From contig NC_092671.1 in the NCBI RefSeq assembly GCF_964355755.1, positions 32,629,304 to 32,693,303 of the forward strand: DNA of 64,000 nt, written 5' to 3'. Both the position numbers and the translations under genes were made by a program. The DNA is from Antedon mediterranea. Taxonomy: Eukaryota > Echinodermata > Crinoidea > Comatulida > Antedonidae. The notes under the pieces were generated by a model. The model was not told the DNA's origin. It searched no databases and saw only the letters and a list, made by a program, of their open reading frames with translations. Positions 11,520 through 57,900 of this stretch are shown here, piece by piece (the stretch's first letter is position 1; every line of letters begins with the position of its first letter).

Positions 11520-14040
11520 GGTTGAATCCTTACAGAAAGTAGGTTAAGCCGTCTGCAACAGTAGCCTACATTGACTTAATCAACGTTAATGAGGAATCAA
11601 ACTGTTAATGAATAATAAATTAATTTGAGATTATCAATATACCACAAGCATCGCTTTAGAAAGCAAATAGGCGAGTACTAGTAAACAAAAATACCATGCT
11701 GCACTTAATATAAATATAGAATGGAAAACAATGCTGCACTGCACGGTTCTCAGTGCTGCAAATCAGTGACAACATGGGACTATTTCTGCTGGTAAGTAAT
11801 CCCGTTTAAAAAAAACCCGTTTTTCTGGTACCAGTTTTTAAAACGGTTTTAAGAAACTTGAATAAAGATTTGTTTTGATTATTTTTTAAGATTGATTGAT
11901 AATACTGTAATTTCTTAATACTACAATATTGTTTAATTTGAATAAATGTGTTATTATGCTGTCAAATATGTTATTAAAAATAATCTTTGGTAAATTAAAA
12001 TTATTAAAAGTAATAATCGCAGTGTAAAGTTAGTTAAAACTTAATTATACGCCTATAATAATAGGACATAACCTTCACTGTTCAGGATTAAAATTGTATA
12101 TACATTTATATATTAGTTGAATGCTTTGAATTTGCCTGTTTAGGTACCCGACCCTTTCCTGCAAAGTTAATAAATAAATAAATGAATGAATGGCAAACTA
12201 TAAAACATTTCGTCAAATAATAGTGGTATACGCTTAGAGAGGTAGAGTGGTATAATATACACGAACATATTATTTTAATATATAAATGTTTAGTAACAAA
12301 ACAATACTGCATCAAATGTCCAAAAGCAATTATCTTATCCTGTGGTGTATGCGTTATATCATGCATTTGATTCACAAATGAAACAGAGGTATTCCTATTA
12401 GCCGATCGCATAGCGACGTACTGGGCTACATCCTGCAGTATCGTGTCTGCTGACGGCGACAAACTCGTATCATATCATATCTCCTGATATTAACTTAACC
12501 TAACCCTATACATATTTCATTCGTATCACACATGTGGTGAAGATTGCTGTCAGAAGACGTTATACTGTAGGACGTTCAACGTCGCTAGACGAGATACATT
12601 AAGTATCGAAGGCGTATCGGGTATTATAATATTATAGGCCTTCGAATTCGGAAAAACATGCAGTTGAAGATCACCGGTGTTCTAAGCAATTTTTATTTTG
12701 TAAATTTCAATTATCGCGAGCCTGTTTCTGCTGGAAAAAAAAACCCCGGTTTAAAAAAAAAATCTCAATCGTCAAAACCGGTTTTTTAAAACGGTTTCCA
12801 ATTTTTATTTGCAACACAAACGCGGTCTCAATTTGACCTCGCTTCAGAAAGTCACTGAATGGCGCGAACATTTTGAGTACAAAATAACCTGCAACGTCAT
12901 CTTTTAGGCATATTAGGCTTTTTAACATGAAAATGTCCAACTACCGCATCTTTGAGCACTGACCTACTGTACTGCGAGCAGATATATGGACTGAAAAAAG
13001 AGAGAAGGTACTAATTTGTAGAAAATGTGACAACTTGACTGTTCATAAATAAGCTTCACATGTGGCCTGAAAGACCACACGGACTATACAGAGTGTACAA
13101 TCGTCTGTTTCATCTGCATAAAAGAGAAGCTGTAAACTTAGCTTTCCTATGCCAATATTTTGTAGTAAAACAATGGCCTTTCGGATCTGACAAGCAATGA
13201 AGCATTCAAATATATAGGCCTACTATAAATAAATCTGTACCAGCAGAAATATAAAGATATCCATGTCAATGTAGCACACTTAAATACATACTTTGGTAAC
13301 TGTGCAAAATAATTGGTGTCTTTTCAATATTTATATTAAGTATTGTTTACAAGCAATATTTAAAAAATGTAAATCAGTAAAATAAGTATATATTAGTACC
13401 ACATAAATGTTCAGTTAAAGTTGACATTAGTATCGACTGTACTTGTTTACTCTTTCATTGTTAAGTTGTTTTGAAGCTGTACAATTAAACATTATAAGTA
13501 TTGGCTGGATAGTTGCTATATATATGCTAAATAAATACTAAATCACCATATATTTGCACATGATAGTAAATTGCACGATGTTTAGTTACTTTATGCTTTT
13601 GGGAAAAAATATGCATTGATGGAAAGACTTTATAACACGTTGGAAATTCAAATTAAACCTGTTTTTACCTGTATAATAACTGCTTGGAACTGGCATTGAA
13701 ACATTTTCAGTTTATTCGCCTTAGAGTCAACCAGTTAAAACTAGTTTTACAACTGATATCTACAGGTTTTAACTGGAATTTTCTTATGGATTTAAACATG
13801 GACATTCACAACAAGTTAGACCTGTACTCCAAACGGCCACACAAGACTACCCTCCAATAAATAATTTCATCACCACAACTAAATCTTAAAAAGCTTTTAG
13901 CCTAACGATATTAACATCTTTCATCATTAACATCAAGTATGACCTTGTTTTTTAAAGTAATATTAAAATTGATTTTTTACTATTATAATTTTAATCAAAT
14001 AGGAGCAATATATGCTGTATGAATAATGCTAATCCGGATG
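11520..14040. other. Non-coding stretch
   Basis: AT-rich sequence. Two related A/T-run blocks with AAAACCGGTTTT-like segments occur at 11805-11860 and 12720-12800. No coding sequence is supported. Confidence 0.4.
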
Positions 14041-14044
14041 TATC

Positions 14045-14599
14045 TTAAAGATATATTGTCCCTTGAAACACACAAAAATGAAGGTAAAACTATTCTAACT
14101 TTAAATTGGCCATATCAAAGTAATATTAAAGTTATTCACTTTAATTCGAGCCAAAAACAACAATTTTACGTAATTAACAGCTAAATTAATTTGATTACAT
14201 TTCATCTGGAAAATCGTCGCAAGCGAAAGTAAAGAAAGATTTCAAACCATGAGTGTACATTATGCATGATGCTAATTAGGATTGTTTACAACTCGTCACG
14301 GTTGAGAAGGTGTTTTCACAAAGATCGCGAGGAAGTTTTATGATTAGGCCTAATGCATACAGAGTAGCCAAATAAGCGCGTTGCATTATAAGATATGTTT
14401 TGATCGAAAACTTTGACTGGAAGTCAAAGTTATTTTTTAAACCAAAAAACATCTGTATTTCAGTTAAATGATTTTTTTTTCCACTCATTTTTGGTGAAAG
14501 TTAATAACCATTATGATACTTCAAAATGACCCACTTTTTTTCGAAATTTTTTTTTATATTTTTTTTTTGGAATTTAACAAAGGGACAATACATCTTTAA
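14045..14599. mobile_element. TTAA-flanked MITE, copy 1 (piggyBac-like ends)
   Basis: The left end is TTAA-AGATATATTGTCCCTT and the right end AAGGGACAATACATCT-TTAA: short inverted repeats flanked by TTAA on both sides. A close copy in the same orientation lies at 33616-34172. It has no transposase frame. TTAA duplication and TTAA-adjacent inverted repeats are typical of piggyBac-type insertion, so it is probably a non-autonomous member. Confidence 0.75.
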
Positions 14600-15500
14600 G
14601 TTGATAGCTAGGGATAGAAACAAACGAAATTGTTTTCATGAAATGTTAGGCATACATATGGATACCAATCTTCTGTAAATTTACAGCTGATATACCAATT
14701 TAAAGCAGAAATATCAACAATTTAAATGGATACAGCTATCAGCTATGTTTTAAAATAAACATATACACTGTTCGCCAACTTTTAAAACGCAAATTATAGT
14801 ACAAAATAAACATTTAAAACATGTTGTTGATGTTAACCATCAGGCTCTGAGTGACTTTAGTTGCCTATATCATGAATGTATCCATTCCTATAATTAGCTG
14901 CATGTTTCTAATGAATATAAAAGGCATTGCTAATTGAAAATGTACTGTAGTCTCATCTTACAAAAGTTTGAACGCCAGCTTTTATATAACAAAGCTTTTT
15001 ACCACACAGCATATGTGAACGCATTCACCATTCTAAAAATTCTTCTATGAAAGTAAACACCACTTAAGTATAATCCATAATATTGATTGAATCAAGCGAG
15101 CTAATTTTAGAAAATAATAATAATACATCACTTAAGTTGTGATAGGTGAATACGGACACTTTTATAAATACTGTATGACAAATGCAATTATTTAATACAA
15201 ATTTAAAGTACTGAATTTGGATGTATAATATTATAACATAATTGATAATATTTTATAATCAAGACACAATTTGATTTTAAAAAGTTTCACTGCAAACATT
15301 TAGAATAACATTACCAAATCACACAAATATATAAATTTTACATTATAATTTTACATAAACAACATGGGCAATGGTAACTGTAGTAATAATATTAAGCATA
15401 TAATTCTGCAAAATTTCTTATTTCTTTGCTCTTTTAGTAAATTTGTATTTTATAGACATTATTTAATTATTTAATGTTTGAACACATTTCAAAATACCAA
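14600..15500. other. Non-coding AT-rich stretch
   Basis: I see nothing supportable between the MITE and the 49-bp satellite. Confidence 0.4.
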
Positions 15501-15509
15501 AAATGCAAG

Positions 15510-16365
15510 ATACATGGAAAAGAGAAATGTTGGGAATAAAGGTAAGATGCATGTTGAGAAATATGGAAAAGATAAATGTTGGGAATAAAGGTAAGATGTA
15601 TGTTGAGAAATATGGAAAAGATAAATGTTGGGAATAAAGGTAAGATGCATGTTGAGAAATATGGAAAAGATCAATGTTGGGAATAAAGGTAAGATGAATG
15701 TTGAGAAATATGGAAAAGATAAATATTGGGAATAAAGTAAGATGCATGTTGAGATATATGGAAAAGATAAATGTTGGGAATAAAGGTAAGATGCATGTTG
15801 AGAAATATGGAAAAGATAAATGTTGGGAATAAAGGTAAGATGCATGTTGAGAAATATGGAAAAGATCAATGTTGGGAATAAAGGTAAGATGAATGTTGAG
15901 AAATATGGAAAAGATAAATATTGGGAATAAAGTAAGATGCATGTTGAGATATATGGAAAAGATAAATGTTAGGGAATAAAGGTAAGATGCATGTTGAGAA
16001 ATATAGAAAAGATGAATGTTGGGAATAAAGGTAAGATGCATGTTGAGAAATATGGAAAAGATAAATGTTGGGAATAAAGGTAAGATGCATGTTGAGAAAT
16101 ATAGAAAAGATGAATGTTGGGAATAAAGGTAAGATGCATGTTGAGAAATATGGAAAAGATAAATGTTGGGAATAAAGGTAAGATGCATGTTGAGAAATAT
16201 GGAAAAGATAAATGTTGGGAATAAAGGTAAGATGCATGTTGAGAAATATGAAAAAGATAAATGTTGGGAATAAAGGTAAGATGCATGTTGAGAAATATGG
16301 AAAAGAGAAATGTTGGGAATAGAGGCAAGATAAATGTTGAGAAATATGGAAAAGATATACTTTGG
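15510..16365. repeat. 49-bp tandem satellite, about 17 copies
   Basis: The unit contains GGGAATAAAGGTAAGATGCA followed by TGTTGAGAAATATGGAAAAG and ATAAATGTT. Units of 47-49 bases repeat head to tail. Variant units recur together: a block with GATCAATGTTGGG, GATGAATGTTG and GTTGAGATATATGG appears at about 15669-15766 and again at about 15864-15960, which points to a four-unit higher-order duplication of about 195 bases. Because 49 is not a multiple of 3 and the minus strand lacks stops, long spurious frames appear there. I do not regard these as genes. Confidence 0.92.
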
Positions 16366-16542
16366 GAAAACTTCACCTTATGTCATGTATTTGTGACTGC
16401 ATATTTTCCATATAGAGGCAGCAATAGTTTATGATAAAAAACTATTTTTAATATAGATTTTGAGGCACATACTTTCATTTGGCATTCAAGAATGCTATTC
16501 ATAGGTGTTTTTTGAGAAGTGTATTAATTTATATTAACATCA

Positions 16543-16826
16543 TTAAAGATGTTTTGTCCCCGAAAACATGAAACATAAAGTGATTAAAATAAAAATTTGA
16601 ATAGGACATTTTTTAGTTTAATAAAGTTATTCCCTTTTCGCACAACAAAATTAACAAAAATAAAGATTTCACTAGACAGACAACATTTAAATAAATCTAT
16701 TGTCTGACAAAAAATGCTGTCTGTCGATCTAAAGTGAATATTAGGCCTAACAATTAGGCGTATGCGACATTAAAAATGAGATAAACAATGTTTAAAAATT
16801 GTTTCAGAGCGACAATATATCTTTAA
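16543..16826. mobile_element. Short TTAA-flanked MITE, related ends
   Basis: The left end is TTAA-AGATGTTTTGTCCCCG and the right end GCGACAATATATCT-TTAA. The termini resemble those of the 14045-14599 and 33616-34172 elements, but the interior (about 284 bases in total) differs. It is a probable second non-autonomous family using the same type of transposase. Non-coding. Confidence 0.6.
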
Positions 16827-16829
16827 ATA

Positions 16830-17939
16830 AGTTGGCCAAGTGGATAATATCTTACACAAACCCAATTGTCACTTACTGGCAAAATACTGGTAGTGTAAAG
16901 ATAAAGACAAACGCATGGCAAGGCTTTATCATTATGTAAACAAGAACCAATAGAGGGAAGCAAACATTTAAATGTGTACAATGTGTATTTTCATTTCCTC
17001 CATTCTGGTTTTAGTAAAGTGTGTAGTTGCGGATAATACTTTTAGGCACTTGTACTGCTGTGATTTGGAAGAGTGAGGTTGACATACTCTCTTCCAATAA
17101 ACATCACGGTAAAACGAGGTTTGTGAGTTGCAAATGGTTTTGTTGTTTATGGTTGTCATTAAGAGGGACCAATTACTTTTTTTTTATATCATACAATAGA
17201 TATTTCATTTTTTTAAAAATCATGGTTTATGCAAAAAAGGCATAATGACCTACCTACAAATAGACTTATTAACATTATATTTCAACAAAGCATTATATAA
17301 TTCAATTACTTTTAGGTTTGCTGTTTTTACAAAAATAGACAATATAGAAACATTTTCGCTTTAATAATGGATTATGAAAAAAGAAAAATGAAATATTTGT
17401 ATAAATCAGTACATTAAAAACACAGTAAAAACATTTACCAAACTTAAAATTTCTGAAAAAAATAGAACAATAACCTGTTAAAAATATGTTTATGAAAAAC
17501 AATATTTAGACATGGACAGAATGCGCTTAAATGTCCAATAATAGGAAAACTTTTACATAAAGTCATTTACAATAATAATACACGCCTGATTTACAATTAC
17601 AATAATGATTTTGTTTTACATTATAATATATTTTTTTCAATTAGCATAGAAATAGGCCTAATAACTGTATATAAAAATGTGCATATATAGTTTGTATTTG
17701 ATAAAGACAAGCATTGGAATTAACACAACCAAAACAATTCTCTTTCAGTATTTGCAACTCAATGAATAAAACATTCGTTGACATTCATTTCAATCTGGAT
17801 TCACTTTAAAAAGCTTATTTTTCAAATAGATTCAAGCAGAACAATTTTTTCCTTGAGCAATATCATTTTCCTTATACTGTTGTCAGTTTTTGGTATTAAA
17901 TATAGATCTCACCTACTGTCCTCTATTGACTAGTTTGCT
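16830..17939. other. 3' flank of the KCNQ1-like gene
   Basis: AT-rich sequence downstream (on the minus strand) of the channel stop codon at 17940-17942. It should contain the 3' untranslated region. I cannot place the polyadenylation site with confidence. Confidence 0.5.
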
Positions 17940-50917
<32,978 letters not shown>

Positions 50918-50919
50918 CT

Positions 50920-52335
50920 GCAAAGAAATACAAACAATTATAATATAATTGTTTATGGACCAGTGTTAATACATATCCTAGCAAAAAATGCACTCAACAG
51001 TAAAAAGAATTCCACAAACAAAAAAGCAAATGAAATCAATCATTGGATAACATTTACACAAACATATCACAAGTAAAGAATTGCTAGATATTACAGAAGA
51101 TGTACTTTTCATCATTTATTTTTCAAATTTATTTAGTAACTTTTGAATACAAAAAATGTTATGTCCACCTGAAAATACTACATTCTAATAATAGTTGAGT
51201 GAGTAAAATGAGTATTAAAACATGAATAAAATTGTATTAATTTAAAGCAAAAAAACAGTCAAATTGTCTGTCAGACAATGTTTTTTTTTGTTATATTTAA
51301 CCGTTCATTTTGACTTTTATTAAAGTAAAATCATTATTCATCATGGTTTTTTTTTCCCTAAAGAAGTAGGTACTGTAAGTAACTTTTTTTAAACCCTATA
51401 GGAGTGGACCTGTTTGCAGCTAAATGGGTGATTCTTCAGTAAGTGTCTAATTTCAGGTTTATAACAAAATTGTTTTTAAAACTTGAATTTTTTTAATTTT
51501 TAAAGTTTATTCAGATAAATGAACATGTATTACATGGCAAGCGTATGTTTGGCGCAATCTTTATTATATATTTCGTATTTTATTCGCATTTATAAATACA
51601 TGGTTCAATGTTGCTGTCATATCCGTCACATTTATGGAATATACAAAAATAGAAAAAATAACGGGTTAGGAATTATAAAATTATTTCCATTATTAATTCT
51701 TTGATACTATACAGTATTTTTTTCTCGATTAATCAAAAAATGATTGTTTTAACATTTATTTAGTATGATGTTTATACGTTTAAAACCATTTACTATTCCA
51801 AAAAATAATAATTCAGAAAATAGTATGACTGTCAGTGATGTTTTACGAAATTTTGTTGAACTAATATTTCGAACCATTGACATAGTAGAAGAATATAGTT
51901 TATATTTCAATTATACCGCAGAATTGCGTTCATTACTGAAATATTTTAGGATTTAAAAGGATAAAATATCCATGTGATGAAACCGTGACGGATATGACGA
52001 ACCTCAAAAATCATGTGACGGAAATGACTTTAAGATATGATTTGAATATGTTTATTGACCAGAGTCACATAGATACAATATAATAACATAATAAAGATAA
52101 ACAAAACAAAATGTACAACAAGAAAAGGCCCTGGCAATAACAAAAAGTCATATCCGTCACTGGCCGTCATCTCCGTCACAACGAAACATTGGGAAATGAG
52201 ACGGAGCTGACCGTGATGGAGATGATGTATTTAGCTTAGAACAGCCCAGGATCACCTCGTAGGCATGTCTGACAGCGGAGACGGAGTACATACTTCTAGA
52301 TACCGTGAATAAATTGTACTTCCAATAGAAAAAAA
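50920..52335. other. Non-coding region with recurring GTGACGGATATGAC motif
   Basis: This lies upstream of the first recognised channel exon. The motif GTGACGGATATGAC, or a close variant, occurs at 51616-51629 (reverse), 51985-51998, 52015-52028 (variant), 52147-52160 (reverse), 52166-52179 (reverse, variant), and beyond the Helitron-like insertion at 54038-54051. A 63-codon frame at 51765-51956 has protein-like composition but no recognisable motif. Confidence 0.5.
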
Positions 52336-52337
52336 AT

Positions 52338-53826
52338 CAGGAATTATAATTAGGTTATATGCATGATATGCATATAACCTAATCTGTCAAAATCTTTATT
52401 TATTTATTTATTTATTTATTCTTTCCTTAGCACCATTTTGTCCGTGCATTATCTTGGCATCAGTTTAATCTAGCTAAGTCAAGTTTTCAGAGTATATTCC
52501 TCATTGCCAGGAATCGATGTGGTTATATTTTCACGATGCGTAATCAAACATTACGCGGTCTACGCGCGATTTTACGAAATCACGTTTGTAATCATATCTT
52601 CACAAGCATGAATCACAATTAAACAAAATTTGGTACTCATAAATTTCAGGTCATATTTCATCATATGGCAATAAAATTACGTGCGTAGCGCATATAACGC
52701 TTGCGTACGCGCGCTTAAAATGTTCAAAATTGTGAAAATTTATTTTCGATGAAATTAGAGTACGTTTCAGGCAATTTTAAGCGTTTAAAAAATTGCCATG
52801 AGTGCGCAAATTTTTGCACGCGCACTGCGCGTTAAACGTTAATGCGCACTCTTTTTGCCCGATTTCTGTTTTACAATCTTTCTTTAATAATATCATCATA
52901 TTTGATTCAGGTTTCAACTCGGAATTGCGTTATACGAGCACGTCAAAAGTGATTGGCTACGCACGTATAAGTTAACAAAATGGTGAAAATATGCTAAATT
53001 TTAAAATTAATATATATCGTCAGAATGCAGGGGAACACCTATTTTTTATTTCATTTTCTTGAAGTGTATGTATCATATGTATGATTTATTATCAAATTAA
53101 GAGAACCAAAGTTGATTAAGTCATCATTAATTGCATATTAAATTTTTAAAAAAATAATTTCGACAATCAAACAAATTATGACATTTTCTTAGGCCAAAAT
53201 AACAAACTTAACATTAACTTTCTTCCTTCAAAAGTTCATATATTAAAGTTAAAAGTATGTAGTTTGACAGTGCATCATTTGTTTACATTTTAAAGATGTC
53301 ATCATAGTAAAAAATTATAATTCATTTCGGTGTGTAATAATCTATTTGCATCAAAGTGGTTACTGCATAGTAAATACACGGAGGAATCTTTCTACAACTT
53401 TTAGTCAGTTGTGTACGGCTCGATGGTCTGTGCTCGTGTCTATGGCATTCAAGGTACCGAGATCGAGTCTCACCTTGGGAAACGAAATAAGATTTTTTTT
53501 TTTTATTATCCGTATTGTTTGTTCAAATTTATTTCTTAGTGTATAGATTATACACATGATTTATAATGAAATCTAGATAAAAATTAACTTATGTCTTTAT
53601 TATTATGTAACAACAAATGTGGTTTATGACATTATACGCATATGGATCTTTGATCGGATTGTGATACCGGCTATGGTGTTCGCGTTAGCAAGGTCCTATC
53701 ATATATTATAAATAATTAAAGGTTCTGAGAAAATCAATCAATCAATATATCTTTTAAAAATCAATTATCTTTATTTAAATCAATGCATATAACCTATAAT
53801 TCGTCATAGTGACGAATTAAATCTAG
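52338..53826 (+). mobile_element. Helitron-like non-autonomous element, copy D
   Basis: The 5' palindrome ATTAGGTTATATGCAT-GAT plus its complement lies at 52349-52383 (16-base perfect arms). The body includes the block shared with 8580-9050. A tRNA-like segment at about 53408-53475 has an A-box-like GGCTCGATGGTC and a B-box-like GAGATCGAGTCTC. The 3' hairpin AATTCGTCA-TAG-TGACGAATT (53798-53818) and CTAG (53823-53826), followed by T, end it. It appears to have split the GTGACGGATATGAC region. Confidence 0.75.
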
Positions 53827-54491
53827 TTAATTAATGAGTTCTATACCGTTCGGATATGACATTGAATAAAAGTATGCAACTGTAATTTCTCTAAAACCTC
53901 GTTTTAATAGCTTTTTTCCTCTTTTATTGAAAATGATGTGCGGCTAGTTTTATTTAAATATCTTCGTATGTTTACAACGCACAATCAATTTTTTTTCCCT
54001 GCCGTTTATTAAACTGTAGACGGCACATTTACATTATGTGACGGATATGACACAAAAGTGCGGGACAAGCTTTTTCCAAACAAAAACTTCAAAGTTTGAG
54101 ATTTAATGTATGTAGTGTATTTTGAAGAATAAAATCACATGATGTCATGATTAACTAACTTTTTACAATATTTTCAATAAAAAAAGTCCTGTTATGAAAT
54201 ATATACAGTGATCATATTGAAGAAGTACGATCGGGACATGAGATTTTAGGGGGTTGCCTGAAACATTTTATAAAAATTAACAATATCAATGTTATTATCT
54301 TTAGTTTATGTAATTAATTATATTTACAATAATGATGATTATGATATAAGTCAAGAATTGTTATTTTTGAATGATGAATTTTCAGTCTCTATCCCACAAA
54401 AGTATCGGGACACGATTTTAGACACTTACTGAAGAATGACCCAAATAACATCTTACTTCTGGCAATCTTATATAATAATATCTTATTGGCT

Positions 54492-54901
54492 AATTTTTAG
54501 GGGTGTCTAGAAAACTCAGATCTGAGATATATCTGAGTTTTCTAGATCTAGAAAACTCAGATATCTGCCTGACAACGTGTGGGCGCTATCGCGATGTATC
54601 GCGAAGAGTAGGCCTGGTCTTACAGTACTAGACTAGAAGTGGTCAACTCGTACCCAAAATAACTCGTACCTATTCCCAACTTGGCTAACTTGTACCTCAA
54701 CCAACTCGTACCCACACCACATCATGTTTAAGCCTATATTTTAACGGTAACATGCACTGTATTTTCTTTATGATTTAAGCCGTAGGCCGCTTCTACAATA
54801 TTAATTTTAATTCAGTAATCAGTTTTAATATATTCTAGTATTTCAAATGATCTGAGATCTGAGTTTTCTAGATCTGAGTTTTCTAGACACCCAATTTTTA
54901 G
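54492..54901. mobile_element. MITE with 9-bp target duplication
   Basis: The element is 54501-54892, starting GGGTGTCTAGAAAACTCAGA and ending TCTGAGTTTTCTAGACACCC, exact 20-base inverted ends. AATTTTTAG is repeated directly at 54492-54500 and 54893-54901. Extra copies of TCTGAGTTTTCTAGAT lie inside both ends. The interior has four AACTCGTACC/AACTTGTACC units (about 54640-54715). A 9-bp duplication is typical of Mutator-like insertions (hAT gives 8). Non-coding. Confidence 0.85.
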
Positions 54902-54904
54902 TTA

Positions 54905-57900
54905 TATAATTTTGGATTTGCTAGCTTACATTTGTCATCTATGTTTTCGGCTTTAAAAATGTTTTATCTATAAATTTGATAACTTTTAATGGTTTGATCA
55001 AGTCAATTAAACATTTTAATAGGTCTTTTCATTGTATTGTTATAAAGGTTATATTCAAGTACTCAAGTTACTTCTCATTAACTTAACAATATTGATTTTA
55101 CACTCAATATTGAAGTTGTAATGGTCTGTTATTTTTATAGCGGCTATCTACAATCAAAATTAGCAAAAGGCAATTTAATCAAATAGGAATTATACTGCTT
55201 TACAGTACACTATAAATTATGAATGGTAAAATAAATCAACAATTTAAGGTACTGTAAGGAAAAATAAAAATTAAATTAAATGTTAAAAGGATTCTATATT
55301 CTTGTGAAAAAAAAAGAGTATTAAGTAAAGTGTAGTACTACTGTACTACAACAGAAATTGATGAAAATAGTCATATTGAAAAGTTTCGGCCGATTTTATC
55401 CAGTTTGTGTTTGAAGGTTACACCATGGCTGCTCACACTGTAGCATTCGGCAAGTACCATTCGAAAAGAGGGTAATCATATTGACAAACCCTTGGAAATA
55501 AATACAGTAGATCCACAGACTTTTTTTTATATAAACAAAACATATATAATAATATAACTTCATTTTATGAATAAATACATATATCTTTTGTTTGTAGCTA
55601 AACTAAGAATATCTGCTATAATATTTTGACACAAAGTTGTTTTCCAACCATTGTACAAACACATCTTCCAATTAAAAAATCCAAAATCTGTAAAACAAAA
55701 AAATAAACAGTAAAGTTTTTTGTTTTGAAATTGTTATGAAATTAAAGTTAGGCCTATCTATTTTATAAACACTTTAACTTCAAAATTGACAACTGATGAA
55801 CCAACCACTTCACCAAAATGTGAATGGTACATTCCCAATCTATCGCTAAACCGCTACAGAAACGGTAGGCCTAGGCAATATACCACTTTTTAAAACTGCT
55901 CTCACTAAATAATTATTAAGTTTTACAAATTATAAATAATATCAAACTAGTACCTTTATAATAGTAAAATCAATACTTTAACTAGCTTTTTAAGTTATAA
56001 AACAGCAATTTTACGTGATATTATAAAGCTACTTCGTACATTTCTATGTGGACTCAGCTATAGATTTTGGGTAACGCTATCTTCCCAGTGCTTAAGGAAA
56101 ACTTGCTGTGATTGGCTTCTTTCATACAAAAGTTCGATGAGGATACTTGACCAATGAAAATAAGTTTAAGATCATTGTTTGGCAAACATTACAAGCTTGC
56201 TAAAAGTTTTTGGACAAAGAAAATTGCTCTAGAAACAGCGGAGTTGTGATGCAAAATGTTGAAGCTTGATCAGTCAAAATCGGGATTTTCGCGTAATTTA
56301 CGCTGCAAATATAGGGCCTAACTAAATTGGTTACATAAAACCTTAAAGTCCGACACTAATATTTATAACATTTACTTTTAATTGCAATATAAAATAAGGT
56401 TTTGTTTTGATCTTATTAAATCTTTTTGGACAAAAAAAATCGACCTACTAGTTCAAAAGTTATGATACAAAAACTGCCAAAATTTGTAGTTTTCCAACAT
56501 ATCGAGCTTCCGCTACGGAAACGTGTGCCATAAAACTTTTCAATATGTTGTAGTAGGCCTGATAATGAAAAAAGTATATATAATTCAATTCTCTCAACAT
56601 TTATTTTGACTGATAAATAAAATACAAGGTCAATTTGTTCATGAAAATGTTTCAAGTAGATCAAGTACAAGAAAAATAAAAATATATTAGAAAAACCCAC
56701 AAGGTATTACGTAACATACAATAAGACAAGACAAGTACATTAAAATAACAGAGAAAATGTGCCGTATACAAAGAAATATAATGTTTCTTAATGTTCTTAC
56801 GAAAAACAGGGATAGATACTATTTTTTATGTGGTCATCAATGTAGTGTTCCATAGAAAATGAACATTTAAAAATGAAAATAGTACAGTACAAGATACTGA
56901 GTACAGTAGGTGCACAATAGCAGGAACAAAATTGCATATTTTTTATTTATACTAGGTCGTGTCCACAGATGGTTCTCGAATACACAGTAATTTCAGCGTA
57001 AAAAAACTGGCGATTTCAAATGTACGTACCGCAGGACTATAAGTACTTTGTCATTTTCAGAAACGAATAAATAGACACGATGATTAATGTAGTCAACTAA
57101 AATTAGCACCCTGGGAATTAGGCCTACTTCCGAAGGAGAAACTTGTCTTAAAAATTAGTCCAAATTCTTTATTTGAACTCAATTTGTGTTTTGTACAGTA
57201 TATAACATTAGAGTTGAGGGATGGGGAAGAGGATTGGAAGAATAATTTTTAAATATATTCTTTATCCACTCAGTAAGGAAATATTGTTTTAAATGTTTTA
57301 TAGGCCTATCAATAGTATATCACTAAACACAGTAAAACATTTACGATTTAATACTTTTTAAAAACTGTCCCTGTTTTAGTCGATTGAAATAGTAAAGTAC
57401 ATGTAACGATACACCACTACGACGTTTATATTTGTTATAATTATTAATTAATACAAACGTTGAGAGCAACTGTAAGTAATTAAGTTTTTATTTGTATATT
57501 ATGTGTTTGTCCAGCAGTAGAGCCTACCCACAGTCACATTAATAAATGTTCTGTGTATATGTGTTTATATAAACAGTAACCACATTCACAGTAAGAAAAT
57601 TTCGATTCAAATGGTGACCAAAAATGGTTAATACATACAGTATTTACAATATTGCCAAAGTATTGCATAACGCATTTTAACCGGTTATTTTAAAATAGAT
57701 TAAAAATAGATAACAATAACAAGACCACGTTTCTGCTCAATTTGTGCTCCGAAATAACCGGTTAAATCTGTGGGTGGTCGTCGAGCAAAACGTCATCATT
57801 ACCCAAAATGCAATACTCAGACGGAAGTAGTAAGTTGGCTGTTTGTTACATCGACGTCAGTACGCACGAGTGTGATATCGCCGAACATCTCAAACATGTT

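Noticed and set aside
15463-16376. Minus-strand frames with LTFIPNIYLFHISQH repeats
   Set aside because: By-product of the 49-bp satellite. Several overlapping frames give the same peptides.
51765-51956. Plus-strand 63-codon frame near the GTGACGGATATGAC cluster
   Set aside because: No motif, splice support or homology that I can name.
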